Notes: generated from the letters alone by a model not told the origin. A stretch of DNA of 64,000 nucleotides from an uncultured Rubrobacteraceae bacterium (GCA_902806095.1 CADCVF010000059.1:17080-81079); one strand, 5' to 3'. Shown: positions 8,948 to 18,051, counted from the first letter of the stretch. Program-made: numbers and translations.

Positions 8948-10112
8948 GCACGACTCCTTCCGCCTTCAGCTCGCCTATCTTCTCAGGGCCGTAGCCAAGC
9001 TCGGCCAGGATCTCCTCGGTGTGCTCGCCGAGCCCTGGCGGCACAGTGCGCAGGGGCGGCGCCTCTCCGTCGTAGCGCACAGGGTGGGAGAGCACCCGCA
9101 CCGTCCCTGCCTCAGGGTGCTCGAAGGCCATTATCGCCCCGTTGTGGACGACCTGCGGGTCCTCCTCGACGTCCTCGTAAGAGTTCACCGGCGCGTACCA
9201 GATCCCGACCTCGTCGAACACCCCGTACCAGTGCTCCGCGGGTTTCGTCCTGATGTGGCCAGCGATGTGGGCGTTGACCTCCTCCCTCTTGCGGAACTGG
9301 TCCTCCTCGGTCCACTCGTTGAAGGTGTCGTCCCCGAACGCCTCGGCCAACTTCTCCGGCGGCGTCAGCGAGATGCATATGTAACCGTCAGCTGACTCGA
9401 AGATCCCGTACGGCGCCTGGTGGAAGCGTGAGGAGACGCCCGTCTCGCTGCGTTCGTAGAGGTGCCCGTTGAGGTGGTAGATGAATGGTTCGATCTGCAG
9501 ATCCAGCGCCGAGTTCAGCAGGTTGCTGTCGACGCGTTTCCCCTTACCCGTGTCCCTGCGCTCGTAGAGGGCGGCGAGGACGCCCAGAGCTCCCAGCACC
9601 GCCGCATGCTGGTCCACGATGGCGGAGCCGACCAGGGTCGGAGGGTCGCTCTTGCGACCGTTGATCGTCGCCAGGCCGCTCATGGCCTGGCTCAGGAGGT
9701 CCTGGCCGGCCCGGTCCCTGTAAGGGCCGTTCGTGCCGTAGCCCGAGAGGGAGCAGTATACGAGGTCAGGCTTCTCCTCGGAGACCTTCTCGTAGCCGAA
9801 ACCCAGCCGCTCCATCGCGCCTGGCCTGTAGTTCTCGACGATAACGTCGGAATCGCGGATCAGACGCCAAACGATCTCCTTGCCCTCCTCGGAGCGCAAA
9901 TCCACGCCCAGGCTGCGCTGGTTGCGCCCGCTGAGGAGGAAGAAGACGCTGACCCCGTTCAGGTAAGCCTCAGCCCCCGACCAGTGACGCTCCCACGCCC
10001 CTTTTGTCGGCTCTATCTTGACCACGTCAGCCCCGAGGTCGGCCAGGATCTGGACTGCGGAGGGGCCTTGCAGGAAGTGCGTGAAGCTAAGGACCTTTAC
10101 CCCGTTCAACAT
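8931..10112 (-). CDS. CaiB/BaiF-type (class III) CoA-transferase
   Basis: 393 residues, close to the family norm. The N-terminus has the CoA-binding GADVVKIEP segment and the catalytic Asp lies in AGQDLLSQAMSG (Asp138), with a downstream VGSAIVDQHA segment. It should move CoA from a donor acyl-CoA to a free carboxylic acid. In this cluster it is the obvious activating enzyme for the acid imported by the TRAP transporter, since no acyl-CoA ligase is present. The substrate cannot be read from sequence. Confidence 0.9.
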   Translation of the reverse strand: MLNGVKVLSFTHFLQGPSAVQILADLGADVVKIEPTKGAWERHWSGAEAYLNGVSVFFLLSGRNQRSLGVDLRSEEGKEIVWRLIRDSDVIVENYRPGAMERLGFGYEKVSEEKPDLVYCSLSGYGTNGPYRDRAGQDLLSQAMSGLATINGRKSDPPTLVGSAIVDQHAAVLGALGVLAALYERRDTGKGKRVDSNLLNSALDLQIEPFIYHLNGHLYERSETGVSSRFHQAPYGIFESADGYICISLTPPEKLAEAFGDDTFNEWTEEDQFRKREEVNAHIAGHIRTKPAEHWYGVFDEVGIWYAPVNSYEDVEEDPQVVHNGAIMAFEHPEAGTVRVLSHPVRYDGEAPPLRTVPPGLGEHTEEILAELGYGPEKIGELKAEGVVRAEGH

Positions 10113-10165
10113 CGTCTATCCGGTCCTTTCCGTGGGCAGCCGGTAAACAGTGGCGGACAAATCCC

Positions 10166-10969
10166 CTAAACCTCGTCGCCGGTCTCGGGAGCCCCCGCAA
10201 AACGCGGCTCGCGTTTCTCGAAGAAAGCCTGGATCCCCTCGGCGCAGTCATCCGTCTGGAAGACGTGGTCGCTCAGCTCGAGCGTCAACCTGACGGAGTC
10301 TTCGCGGCCCGAGTGTAGCGACTCCCTCACGCCGCGTTTGATCGCCGCCACGGCCTCCTTCGGCTGGCGGGAGATGCTCCCGGCGACGTCGAGGGCGCGC
10401 GAGATGGCCTCCCCGTCGGGGACAACCTCGTTGACCAGGCCGATACACTCTGCTTCGCGGGCGTCGATAGGCTGGCCGAGGTACATCAGCTCCATCGCCC
10501 GCGCCGGGCCAACCAGCTCGGGCAGGCGGAACAGGCCTCCGCTCCCGGGTACGACCCCGAGCCGTACTTCGGGGAGCGCGAACTTCGCACCCTCGCCGGC
10601 TATACGAAGGTCACAGGCCATCGAGATCTCACACCCCCCGCCGTAGGCCAGTCCCTCGATGGCCGCAACAGTAGGCCTGGACAGGGACTCGAACTTCCCG
10701 AAAGCCTCGTTCTCCCTGGCCAGCTTCTTCTCCACGACCCTGTCGCGGACGTCCGCGAACTCCCCCACGTCGGAGCCGGCGCAGAACGCTCTATCGCCTG
10801 CCCCGGTTACGACGACCGCGCGGACGGCGTCGTCCCCTTCAAGCTCGTCGAGAGCCTCTATCAGTTGCTCGGTCATCTCTAGTGTGACCAGGTTGAGCGG
10901 CGGGTTGTTCAGGGTTAGTTTCGCAACACCCTGCTCCAACCGCTCCACGAGCATGGGACCGCCGGCCAA
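10166..10969 (-). CDS. Enoyl-CoA hydratase/isomerase (crotonase family)
   Basis: 267 residues with the crotonase oxyanion motifs FCAGSDVGEFAD and GLAYGGGCEISMACDLRIA. Both Glu positions used by hydratases appear conserved (in PEVRLGVVPGSGG and ARAMELMYLG), so hydration activity is likely. The track start is TTG 10969, four bases after the TRAP permease stop, with GGGGGTG upstream; an ATG at 10954 is an alternative. It lies between the transporter and the CoA-transferase genes in one operon. Confidence 0.88.
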   Translation of the reverse strand: MAGGPMLVERLEQGVAKLTLNNPPLNLVTLEMTEQLIEALDELEGDDAVRAVVVTGAGDRAFCAGSDVGEFADVRDRVVEKKLARENEAFGKFESLSRPTVAAIEGLAYGGGCEISMACDLRIAGEGAKFALPEVRLGVVPGSGGLFRLPELVGPARAMELMYLGQPIDAREAECIGLVNEVVPDGEAISRALDVAGSISRQPKEAVAAIKRGVRESLHSGREDSVRLTLELSDHVFQTDDCAEGIQAFFEKREPRFAGAPETGDEV

Positions 10970-10972
10970 GAT

Positions 10973-12262
10973 CTAGTACACCCCCATCAGCCCGGGAAGC
11001 CACAGCGAGAGGGGGGGGAAGAAGATGAGCAACGAGATGACCACGAAGAACACCACGTAGATCGGCAACGACTTGACCAGGCCCCGCGAGAAGGGGACTT
11101 CTGCGAAGGTGGTGGCAAGGAGCAAAGCCAGGCCGTAGGGGGGTGTGATCAGGCCGAACGCCAGCGTTACGATGGCGACGACGCCCATGTGGACCGGGTC
11201 TATGCCCCCCAGCTCGACCAGCACCGTTATGACCGGCAAGGAGATCACGATCGTGGGGATGGCGTCCAGAAAGTCCCCGGCGATGACGAGCACGACGACG
11301 ATGAGGACCATAATCAGGGTGCCATTCGAGCCCGCAATATCCTGGACCAGGACGGAGACTGCTTCCGGAGCTTCCAGATAGGCGATCACGTAGGCCAGGG
11401 CGGATGCGCCGGCCACGGCCATCAGGGGGAGCGAGTAGAGCACCCCTGCGTGCATGAAGTCACTGGGAAGGTTACGCAGGTGCCCCCGCACGAGGAGCGG
11501 TATCACGACGACGATGGTGTATATGACCGCGACCATCCCGGCCTCCGTCGGGGTGAACAACCCGCCCAATATGCCCCCGACGATGAGGAACGGTATGAGC
11601 AAGGGCAGCACGCTCCCGCCGGCCGTGCGCGCCACCTCCGCGAACGACGAGCGTTCTCTTACGGTCTCCGAGAAACCGAAAAAGTAGCTGTAGATCATCA
11701 GCCCGAACCCGACCATCACCCCGGGCACGACACCGCCCACGAAGAGTGCGGCGATAGAGACACCCCCGATGGCGCCGTAGACGATGGCCATAATGCTCGG
11801 TGGGATCATGTTGGCTATGGTTGACGCCGCGGCCACGAGCGCGGCTGAGTTCGCGGGGTTGTACCCCTCCCTCTTCATGGGCGGCAGCATCACCCTGCCT
11901 ATGGCCGCCACATCAGCCGAGGAGGAACCGGAGATCCCGGCGAAGAACATGCTGACCACGGTAACGACCTGCGCGAGGCCGCCGCGGATATGACCGACCA
12001 GCGCCTGGGCGAAACTGACCAGCCGTTCGGTGACGTTCGAGGACGCCATGAGCTCGCCGACCAGTATGAAGAATGGCACCGCAAGCAGGGGTACCGCGTT
12101 GATACCGTTGAACATCTCGGCGACGACCGTGGTCATGCTGATATCGGTAAAGAGCACCCCGATAATGACGCTGGCCATGACGGCGAAGGGCACGGGCACC
12201 CCGAGCACGCCGAAAAGGACGAACAAAAACGCCATAAGGGCGACTATCGCTCCCTCGTTCAC
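10973..12262 (-). CDS. dctM: TRAP transporter large permease (DctM)
   Basis: 429 residues, about 12 membrane segments. It has family segments such as PLLAVPFFILVGELM, FFAGISGSSSADVAAIG and GLFTPTEAGMVAVIY, and ends with LITPPYGLALLLA. The GTG start at 12262 overlaps the DctQ stop as GTGA, the arrangement usual for dctQM pairs; the open frame continues upstream to 12859 but that part is only a shadow of dctQ. Sodium-driven uptake of an organic acid, delivered by the DctP protein, is the known role of the family. Confidence 0.92.
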   Translation of the reverse strand: MNEGAIVALMAFLFVLFGVLGVPVPFAVMASVIIGVLFTDISMTTVVAEMFNGINAVPLLAVPFFILVGELMASSNVTERLVSFAQALVGHIRGGLAQVVTVVSMFFAGISGSSSADVAAIGRVMLPPMKREGYNPANSAALVAAASTIANMIPPSIMAIVYGAIGGVSIAALFVGGVVPGVMVGFGLMIYSYFFGFSETVRERSSFAEVARTAGGSVLPLLIPFLIVGGILGGLFTPTEAGMVAVIYTIVVVIPLLVRGHLRNLPSDFMHAGVLYSLPLMAVAGASALAYVIAYLEAPEAVSVLVQDIAGSNGTLIMVLIVVVLVIAGDFLDAIPTIVISLPVITVLVELGGIDPVHMGVVAIVTLAFGLITPPYGLALLLATTFAEVPFSRGLVKSLPIYVVFFVVISLLIFFPPLSLWLPGLMGVY

Positions 12263-12840
12263 TCCCCGGCCCCCCCTTCCTCCGCGTACGTCTCGAACTG
12301 ATCGTCTTCCTCGCTCTCGAAGCCGCCCCTCCAGCCGTTGACGAGCCTCTCCACGGTAAACAGGGCTATGAAAGCGCCTGAGACGGGGATGGCGGCAGTT
12401 ATAACGGCAACCGGCGTCCCCGAGGGCTGCGAGTGGATGCCGAACCCGAGCAGGAAGAAGGCGAACCCGAAGAAGGCCAGAAAGAGGGCTACCGCCAGCA
12501 GGATCAGGTGGCTTGTCGTCTCGAGCATCAACCTTCTCCTGCCCTCTAGCGACCTCGCTATCCTGGCCAGGAGGAAATGCTCGTTGCGGCGGACGGCGAC
12601 GGCCCCGCCGACGAAGACCCCCCAGACGAAGGCGCCCAGGGTGACCTCTTGCAGCCAGAGTATGGGGGTGCCGGTAAACCTGGTCGTCACGTCGAGCAGC
12701 ACGGTGACGGTGAAAACGGCGAGCAACAGCCCACTGAGCCCCATGAGAGCCCGCTCCACGACGTCCAACGCCTCCCACTTGAGGTGGCGCTCCTTCTGCA
12801 GGACCACCGAAGTACTCTGGCCGCCGACGTTCTCGCTCAT
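12259..12840 (-). CDS. dctQ: TRAP transporter small permease (DctQ)
   Basis: 193 residues with four predicted membrane helices. The second helix region carries the family pattern WLQEVTLGAFVWGVFVGGAVAVRRNEHF. The C-terminus is an acidic cytoplasmic tail. It overlaps dctM by four bases and follows dctP after 37 bases, so P, Q and M form one unit. DctQ binds DctM to make the membrane complex. Confidence 0.92.
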   Translation of the reverse strand: MSENVGGQSTSVVLQKERHLKWEALDVVERALMGLSGLLLAVFTVTVLLDVTTRFTGTPILWLQEVTLGAFVWGVFVGGAVAVRRNEHFLLARIARSLEGRRRLMLETTSHLILLAVALFLAFFGFAFFLLGFGIHSQPSGTPVAVITAAIPVSGAFIALFTVERLVNGWRGGFESEEDDQFETYAEEGGAGE

Positions 12841-12877
12841 CGTACGGAACCTCCGTCATAGGGATGCACTCGCAAGG

Positions 12878-13939
12878 TCATCCGAGCTCGCGCACGCGCT
12901 CCAGGATTCGCACAGCGTCCTCGCCCAGATCCTCGGCGATCCTCTCCTGGAGCGGCAATGAGATCTCCTTGAAGCTCTCCTTGTCCACGTTCTCGACGAA
13001 CTGCACGCCCTCGGCCTTGTAGTCGGCCCTGAGCTCCCTCTCCGACTCGAAACCCCGCTCCGAGGCCGTCGTCTTCACCGCGTCGGCCGCCGTCTGCACC
13101 CACCCCTGCTCCTCTTCGGACATGCCGTTCCAGGCTTTGTCGGCGACCCAGATGATCTGGGTGTTCCCCTCGTGCTCCGTCAGGGACATGATGGGGGCGA
13201 CGTCGTAATGACCAGCGCTGCCGTAGTACATGAGCGCGTTCTCGGCCATGTCGATGACGCCGGTCTGCAAAGATGTGTAGACCTCGCTGAACTGCATGTG
13301 CACGGTCTGGGCGCCGTACTCGGCGAACGTTATGTCCTCGGTCCTGGTTGCCTGGACCCGCACCTTCTGTCCCCTCAGGTCATCGACGCTGCTGACCTCA
13401 GTGTCCCTCGAATACATGTTTCGCAGCGGCGACGAGTACAGGGTCAACGCGTGACCGCCGTTGACCGTTGCCTGGGTCAACTCCCTGAAGATGTCGTTGA
13501 TCCTTCCATCAGCCACTACCTTCAGATTGTGTTCTATGGAATCGTACAGATAGTGGAGCGAGAACACCCCAGCCTGAGGGACCAGCAGCGAGGCGTTCGC
13601 GGTGGAAGAGTTTATGAAGTCTATGTCCTGGGTGAGCACCTTCTGCAAGAGCCCTGGCTCCCCGCCCAACTGCCCCGCCGGATACACCTGGAGAGCTATC
13701 GCCCCACCGCTCTCCTCTTCGAGCCTCTCCTTGAAGATGCGCGCGGAGATACCGTGAGAGGTCTCCTCCGCCTGCTCGTAAGCATACGTGAGCCTGCGCG
13801 CACCGTCGCCACCGGCACCGCAGCCCGCGGCGCCCAAGACGGATGCCCCGGCGAGCCCAGCCCCACCAAGCTTCAGGAAATCTCGGCGACTTAACGCCCT
13901 CTGCCTGCGCACTCTCCCCCTACTGCCGTAGTTCCCCAC
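12878..13939 (-). CDS. dctP: TRAP transporter solute-binding lipoprotein (DctP)
   Basis: 353 residues. The N-terminus is a Tat-type lipoprotein signal: twin arginine in SRRDFLKLGG, hydrophobic stretch, then the lipobox LGAAGC (Cys near residue 40). The mature part has DctP features: LTYAYEQAEETSHG, GGEPGLLQKVLTQDIDF, and the ligand-carboxylate Arg segment LRGQKVRVQATRTED. The start is GTG 13939. It should capture an organic acid at the outer face of the membrane. The ligand is unknown; cluster context suggests an acid that is later linked to CoA. Confidence 0.9.
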   Translation of the reverse strand: MGNYGSRGRVRRQRALSRRDFLKLGGAGLAGASVLGAAGCGAGGDGARRLTYAYEQAEETSHGISARIFKERLEEESGGAIALQVYPAGQLGGEPGLLQKVLTQDIDFINSSTANASLLVPQAGVFSLHYLYDSIEHNLKVVADGRINDIFRELTQATVNGGHALTLYSSPLRNMYSRDTEVSSVDDLRGQKVRVQATRTEDITFAEYGAQTVHMQFSEVYTSLQTGVIDMAENALMYYGSAGHYDVAPIMSLTEHEGNTQIIWVADKAWNGMSEEEQGWVQTAADAVKTTASERGFESERELRADYKAEGVQFVENVDKESFKEISLPLQERIAEDLGEDAVRILERVRELG

Positions 13940-14020
13940 CGGGCGAGCATCTCTCTACCATACAGAACGCTTGCCCTTCTCATGGAGAGCATAGGAGAGT
14001 TGCGAGACACAGTCAAGCGA

Positions 14021-15727
14021 TCACTCGGGAAGCAGCGCCGCCCTGAAGGCGCCGTCTATGGCGTCCCTGGCTTTGCCGGCGCTTGCGGCATCACCGATGA
14101 TGACGACCTCTTGATCTGTCCTGGCGAGCCGCCGCATGGCTGGCCCTGTGCTGCTCCTGGCCCCGTAGTAGAGCCAGTTTCGCACGCGCCCGGAGGCGAA
14201 CAACCTCCGGCCCGGCTTCGACTTGCCGAGGCCTGAGTCAAGGAGGCGCGTCGCGAGGGCGCCAAGCCCATACCGGTAGCGTGCCCCTGTGGCGAACACC
14301 ACGCGGTCGTAGCCTTCGAGGGTTTGCGGCTCCTCCGTTACGTCGGTGCCGTGGCGGAAAAAGACCCCCTTCTCGCGGCATGCCCGCTCGAGCTCAGCGA
14401 CGTAGTCCACAAATGATTTCTCGCTGGTTTCGACTTCTCCGAACACCGGGGCCTTGCCCGTGCGGCGGAACGCTCCCCCTGACACAGGGGCGCGTTCGAC
14501 CACAGTGACGCTGTTCCGGTCGGCCGTCAAGTGGGCGTAGGAGAGCCCAGCGGGACCTGCGCCGACGACACAGATCTTCTCGTTCTCGGGAGGGACGGTA
14601 TCCGTGAAGTCGAGTTCGAAGCCGGCCATAGGGTTGACCACGCAGGATACATGTGCGCCGGAGCGCATGCTGTTCACGCAATGGTTGCAGGACAGGCATC
14701 GGCGCGGTGACTTGCCGGCGCGCACCCTGTTGGGCCAGTCAGGGTCGGCGATCAAGGTCCGCCCGAGCGCGACCATGTCGACCTTGCCGCTCTCTAATGC
14801 GGACCTTGCGACCGCGGGGTTGCCCATACGGCCGACCCCGACGACCGGGACAGGGACTTCTTCCTTGACCCTGGCGGCGAAGTCCAGAAACGTCCCCTCA
14901 CGGTAAGCCATCGGCGGGATCATGTATTCCGCCGATGGAAGCGAACGATAGTGGCCCGCGGTAATGCTCAATGCATCAGCTCCCGCCTCGGCCACCCAAC
15001 GCGCGACTCTTAGCCCCTCTTCGAAGGTAAGCCCTCCGGGGAAGAAATCTTCGACACCCAGTCGGAAGACGCCAGGGAGGGTAGGTACCTCCTCCTTTAT
15101 GCGTCGCAGAACGTCGAGGCCGAACCTCGCCCGGTTCTCCGGGGAGCCGCCGTACTCGTCGGTCCTCGCGTTCTCCCTGGGCGACAGGAACTGTGAGATC
15201 AGGTACCCATGCGCCCCGTGCAGCTCGACGAGATCGAAGCCTGCGCGGTCTGCGCGGCGTGCGGCCTCGACGAAGGCCTGCGTCGTCTGTCCGATCCTGG
15301 CCTTCGTCATCTCCGAAGGTACGACGGTTTCGGCCTCGACCTCGAAGACGGGGGTAGGGATCGAAGAAGGGGCGACTGGTGTCTCTCCCGAGACGGCGCC
15401 GCGGGCCCTTGAGCCGCCGTGGCCCAGCTGTACCGAGACGCGGGACCCGGCGTCGTGCAAAACGGCGACGAGGCGTTCGAGGCCGGGGAGGAATCTGTCG
15501 TCGTAGACGCCGAGCTCTCGGAAGCGGTGGCGCCCCGCCCTCTCAGGCGAGCCCATCTCGATCGTGATCAGGCCTACCCCACCGAGTGCGCGGGCCCTGT
15601 AGTAAGCGATGAGGTCGTCTGTGACGTAGCCTTCGGGGTCAGCCAGCCGGGTCGTCATGGGCGGCATGACTATCCGGTTGGGCACCTCCACCCCTCCGAC
15701 GATTATGGGAGAGAAGAGGCCGTTCAA
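14021..15727 (-). CDS. Old-yellow-enzyme / 2,4-dienoyl-CoA reductase-like flavoprotein
   Basis: 568 residues. Residues 1-340 are an FMN TIM barrel of the old-yellow-enzyme family (NRIVMPPMTTRLADPEGYV, HGAHGYLISQFLSP, and the LGRTLIADPDWP end). A cysteine cluster (RRCLSCNHC ... HVSC) around 346-365 fits the 4Fe-4S site of 2,4-dienoyl-CoA reductases. A Rossmann segment follows (ICVVGAGPAGLSYA) for FAD/NAD(P)H, but the C-terminal domain is shorter than in full FadH enzymes. Reduction of an activated C=C bond is likely. The start is TTG 15727. It is the second gene of the cluster. Confidence 0.85.
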   Translation of the reverse strand: MNGLFSPIIVGGVEVPNRIVMPPMTTRLADPEGYVTDDLIAYYRARALGGVGLITIEMGSPERAGRHRFRELGVYDDRFLPGLERLVAVLHDAGSRVSVQLGHGGSRARGAVSGETPVAPSSIPTPVFEVEAETVVPSEMTKARIGQTTQAFVEAARRADRAGFDLVELHGAHGYLISQFLSPRENARTDEYGGSPENRARFGLDVLRRIKEEVPTLPGVFRLGVEDFFPGGLTFEEGLRVARWVAEAGADALSITAGHYRSLPSAEYMIPPMAYREGTFLDFAARVKEEVPVPVVGVGRMGNPAVARSALESGKVDMVALGRTLIADPDWPNRVRAGKSPRRCLSCNHCVNSMRSGAHVSCVVNPMAGFELDFTDTVPPENEKICVVGAGPAGLSYAHLTADRNSVTVVERAPVSGGAFRRTGKAPVFGEVETSEKSFVDYVAELERACREKGVFFRHGTDVTEEPQTLEGYDRVVFATGARYRYGLGALATRLLDSGLGKSKPGRRLFASGRVRNWLYYGARSSTGPAMRRLARTDQEVVIIGDAASAGKARDAIDGAFRAALLPE

Positions 15728-15766
15728 GGCCTTGACCTAGCCGCGTCTCCCGAGGGCTGCATCGGG

Positions 15767-16711
15767 CTACTCCCTGCGAGCGCCTGGTAGCCCGGCCTCG
15801 GTGACGACGCGCCGGATCTTCTCCCTCTCCGCGTCGGAGATGCGCCGGAGTGGGGGACGCACGTGGGCCTCGTCGATCCTGCCAAGGATGGCCAGCGCCT
15901 CCTTCATCCTGTTGTGCCCGTCGAGGAACGGCTCGGCGTAGGTCGCCTGCACCACGGGGTAGGCCCTGGCGGCCACCCTGCGGGCTCCTTCGAGGTCGCC
16001 GCGGTTCACGGCCTCGAACATCTCAACGTGCAGATCGGCTACGACGCTGCCGTGCCCGGAGAGGACGCCGTCGGCGCCGATACAAAGCGACGCAAGGAGT
16101 GACTTGCTGAAACTGGAGAGCAGCGAGATCTTCTTGTCCAGCGCCCCAAGCTCGCGCCAGTTCCGCTCGTAGACACCGATGTCGTTGGACCACTCTTTGA
16201 CCGCGATAACGTTGTCTATCTCGTCGCAGATCCTCACCAGACTGTCGGTAGGGATGTGCAGCCCTGACGACACGGGGTAGACGAACACGATGATAGGCAG
16301 GCTCACGGCTTCGGCGATGGCAGCGATATGCCCGTATGCCATCTCGGGCCTGAGCTGATGCCCGAAGTCATAGACCGTGGATGGGAACACCAGAAGACAA
16401 TCAGCCCCCTGCCGCTCGGCGGCCTTCGCGATCCTGGCGGCCTTGCTCGTTCCGTCTTCGTAGACGCCGCACACGACCGGCACGGCCTCCGCCACCTCAT
16501 CCAGCGTCATCTCCAGTACGCGCTGCTGCTCTTCGAAGGTCAGCGTCGCCACCTCAGAGGCGTGGGCGTTGGTGGTGATGCCGGCCACCCCTGGCGTGTC
16601 GACCAGGTACCGCAAGTGCCTGCGGTAATTCTCCTCGTCGATCTCCAACTCCGAATCGAAGGCCATCAAATTAGCGGGTATGACACCCCTGAGAACCAGC
16701 TCCGGCCTCAT
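15767..16711 (-). CDS. DapA-family aldolase/dehydratase
   Basis: 314 residues of the dihydrodipicolinate synthase/N-acetylneuraminate lyase superfamily. The Schiff-base Lys lies in NVIAVKEWSND, and the barrel Tyr in PIIVFVYPVSSG; GVAGITTNAHASEVATLT replaces the usual GTTGE-type loop, so the substrate differs from DapA itself. ATG 16711 is chosen over the upstream GTG because AGGAGAG lies 5-11 bases before it. As first gene of the 9-kb minus-strand cluster it probably cleaves or dehydrates a keto-acid in the same pathway. It is unlikely to be the lysine-pathway enzyme. Confidence 0.85.
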   Translation of the reverse strand: MRPELVLRGVIPANLMAFDSELEIDEENYRRHLRYLVDTPGVAGITTNAHASEVATLTFEEQQRVLEMTLDEVAEAVPVVCGVYEDGTSKAARIAKAAERQGADCLLVFPSTVYDFGHQLRPEMAYGHIAAIAEAVSLPIIVFVYPVSSGLHIPTDSLVRICDEIDNVIAVKEWSNDIGVYERNWRELGALDKKISLLSSFSKSLLASLCIGADGVLSGHGSVVADLHVEMFEAVNRGDLEGARRVAARAYPVVQATYAEPFLDGHNRMKEALAILGRIDEAHVRPPLRRISDAEREKIRRVVTEAGLPGARRE

Positions 16712-16785
16712 AGGAAGACCTCTCCTCACTCCGCGTCCGCTGCGCCGGTTACTCTAACATCCTAACAAGCCTCTTTCACAGCAGG

Positions 16786-16812
16786 TTGCAATGAGGTTCA
16801 ACCTCATTGCAA
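16786..16812 (+). repeat. Repeat-associated hairpin H1 (conserved-loop family)
   Basis: Perfect 27-base palindrome around a central C: 13-bp arms TTGCAATGAGGTT and AACCTCATTGCAA, giving a TTCAA apical loop. It is followed directly by AGCATTTCAGCACTTCAGC. Three relatives occur at 17994, 32543 and 52237. Confidence 0.75.
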
Positions 16813-16947
16813 GCATTTCAGCACTTCAGCACGCCGTCTTCGACGGCTTTTCAGCTTGTCAGCTTCTAAAGTTTTGGCTGACTGGCTGAAAGCTGAATTG
16901 CTGACGAGCGAAGCCCGAAGGGCGCAGCGTGCTGACCAGCTGACGTG
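16813..16947 (-). repeat. TCAGCA-type intergenic repeat array R1
   Basis: The array fills the space between hairpin H1 and the NlpC/P60 stop codon, starting within one base of that stop on the minus strand. Units such as CAGCATTTCAGCACTTCAGC and GCTGAAAGCTGAATTGCTGA enclose small hairpins, GCCGTCTTCGACGGC (16833-16847) and AGCCCGAAGGGC. The same unit types recur at seven other places in the window. Confidence 0.7.
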
Positions 16948-17379
16948 CTAGTAAGCGTCGACGGCACCAACGTAGCCTGGAATGTATTCGATGGGTGTCT
17001 CCACGACCGCCCCGTAGTAGGTCGAGGCGTGGACGACCGTCCCGTAGCCGGTCGCTATTCCGACGTGCGAGATACCGTAGCCTGCCTCGTCGAAGAAGAC
17101 CAGGTCGCCGGCCTTCCCGTAGGAGGGCGTCCCGTAAGCATACTGGGCGTCTGGGCTATCGGGCAGGTACACGCCGAGCTCGGCGAACACCGCCGAGGTG
17201 AAGCCCGAGCAGTCCAGACCCCATGCACCATAGGGCGTCCCGATGTAGGATCGGGCGTCGTCCACGACCGCCTGCCCCGAGGCCTCGTAGCCTTTGGCGT
17301 ACGCTTCAGAAGGTGAGCTTGTCAGTAGAACGACCGAAAACAGGGCGCAAGAAAGCATGACCGCTGCGAGTTGCCGCAC
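16948..17379 (-). CDS. Secreted NlpC/P60 cell-wall hydrolase
   Basis: 143 residues. A signal peptide (MRQLAAVMLSCALFSVVLL, cleavage near residue 25) precedes one NlpC/P60 domain. The catalytic Cys is in GLDCSGFTSAVF and the His in YGISHVGIATG, followed by VVHAS. It should cut peptide bonds in peptidoglycan stems. It lacks SH3 or LysM anchoring domains, so it is a minimal enzyme. GTG start with GGAGGGGG upstream. A TTGTGCAAG motif lies 20-30 bases before the start and is shared with the RlpA-like gene at 45265. Confidence 0.88.
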   Translation of the reverse strand: MRQLAAVMLSCALFSVVLLTSSPSEAYAKGYEASGQAVVDDARSYIGTPYGAWGLDCSGFTSAVFAELGVYLPDSPDAQYAYGTPSYGKAGDLVFFDEAGYGISHVGIATGYGTVVHASTYYGAVVETPIEYIPGYVGAVDAY

Positions 17380-17657
17380 GATTTGTATCCCCCTCCGAAT
17401 TACCTTACTTGCACAACGGCGGTGGATGCTACCAGAGCTACGCGCGGTTTCAAGGCGAATCCGGCCTAATGATGGGTCGCCCGCGGCGCGAAGACACCAG
17501 GTATCACGAAGGTGCTAAACCCGAAGTCAGGTCATAAATCTCCCCGCGCATCTCATCACCCGCGCGCCCGCGAGGGACGCAGACTTCAGGCTGACAGATC
17601 TCTAGGAGCAAGAAAAACAGTTACGGTGTACTCGAGAACCATCCCCGGTACTAGTAC

Positions 17658-17736
17658 CAGCATTTCAGCACGCTCAGGCCTTGCTGCCTTCGCTTGTCAG
17701 CACGCCGCTTCGCGGCTTGTCAGCATTTCAGCAAGT
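17658..17736 (+). repeat. TCAGCA-type intergenic repeat array R2
   Basis: Contains CAGCATTTCAGCACGCT, a GGCC..GGCC-like hairpin, CGCTTGTCAGCACGCCG, the palindrome GCCGCTTCGCGGC and TTGTCAGCATTTCAGCA. It is not next to a stop codon, unlike most other copies. Confidence 0.65.
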
Positions 17737-17968
17737 GTTTGCCAGTCTGGCTTCCACACGCGGAACCAGGATCTGTGGCCATTGATGCGGAGCCTCATCT
17801 ACCGCAGAGAGCACGACTAACGTAAGTCGCTCTCTGAACGGCAGGGGCGAGGGATAGGGCGGCGAACAGGCAGTTCTTGGGCGAGGACCTGGACGATCAC
17901 GTGCGCCTAAAGCAGTTTGCAGAGAGGCTCTGCGCCTCCTACAAACCGCGGCTACAGACTTCAGTGAA

Positions 17969-18018
17969 ACACAAGCTGAAATGCTGAAATGCTTGCAATG
18001 GGGTGCAACCCCATTGCA
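17969..18018 (-). repeat. Hairpin H2 and TCAGCA-type units R3 after the sugar-porter gene
   Basis: Hairpin 17994-18018 has 10-bp arms TGCAATGGGG and CCCCATTGCA around TGCAA. It lies 33 bases after the stop of the minus-strand sugar porter and is followed, in that gene's direction, by AGCATTTCAGCATTTCAGC (17969-17993). Confidence 0.75.
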
Positions 18019-18051
18019 GATGGAGGGTCTGATCCCGGTCTCTCCGAAGGC

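Larger units (their letters stand above)
17380..18051. other. 670-base intergenic region with repeats and a short coding-like remnant
   Basis: It holds the leader of the NlpC/P60 gene, repeat array R2 (17658-17736), and hairpin H2 with array R3 (17969-18018). Between them, bases 17850-17955 can be read on the plus strand as NRQFLGEDLDDHVRLKQF and following residues, a hydrophilic piece with no start codon that may be a fragment of a lost transposase or other gene. I see no intact gene. Confidence 0.4.

Noticed and set aside
9462..10169. Plus-strand frame of 235 codons within the CoA-transferase gene
   Set aside because: Antisense shadow; the minus-strand CoA-transferase is complete with its catalytic residue.
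10973..12859. 628-codon version of the TRAP large permease
   Set aside because: The first 199 codons are the dctQ gene in another frame; the GTG at 12262 with GTGA overlap gives the normal family length.
17380..17560. Possible c-di-AMP (ydaO-type) riboswitch before the NlpC/P60 gene
   Set aside because: The conserved core motifs of that riboswitch are not present in the leader, although the gene type is a common target.
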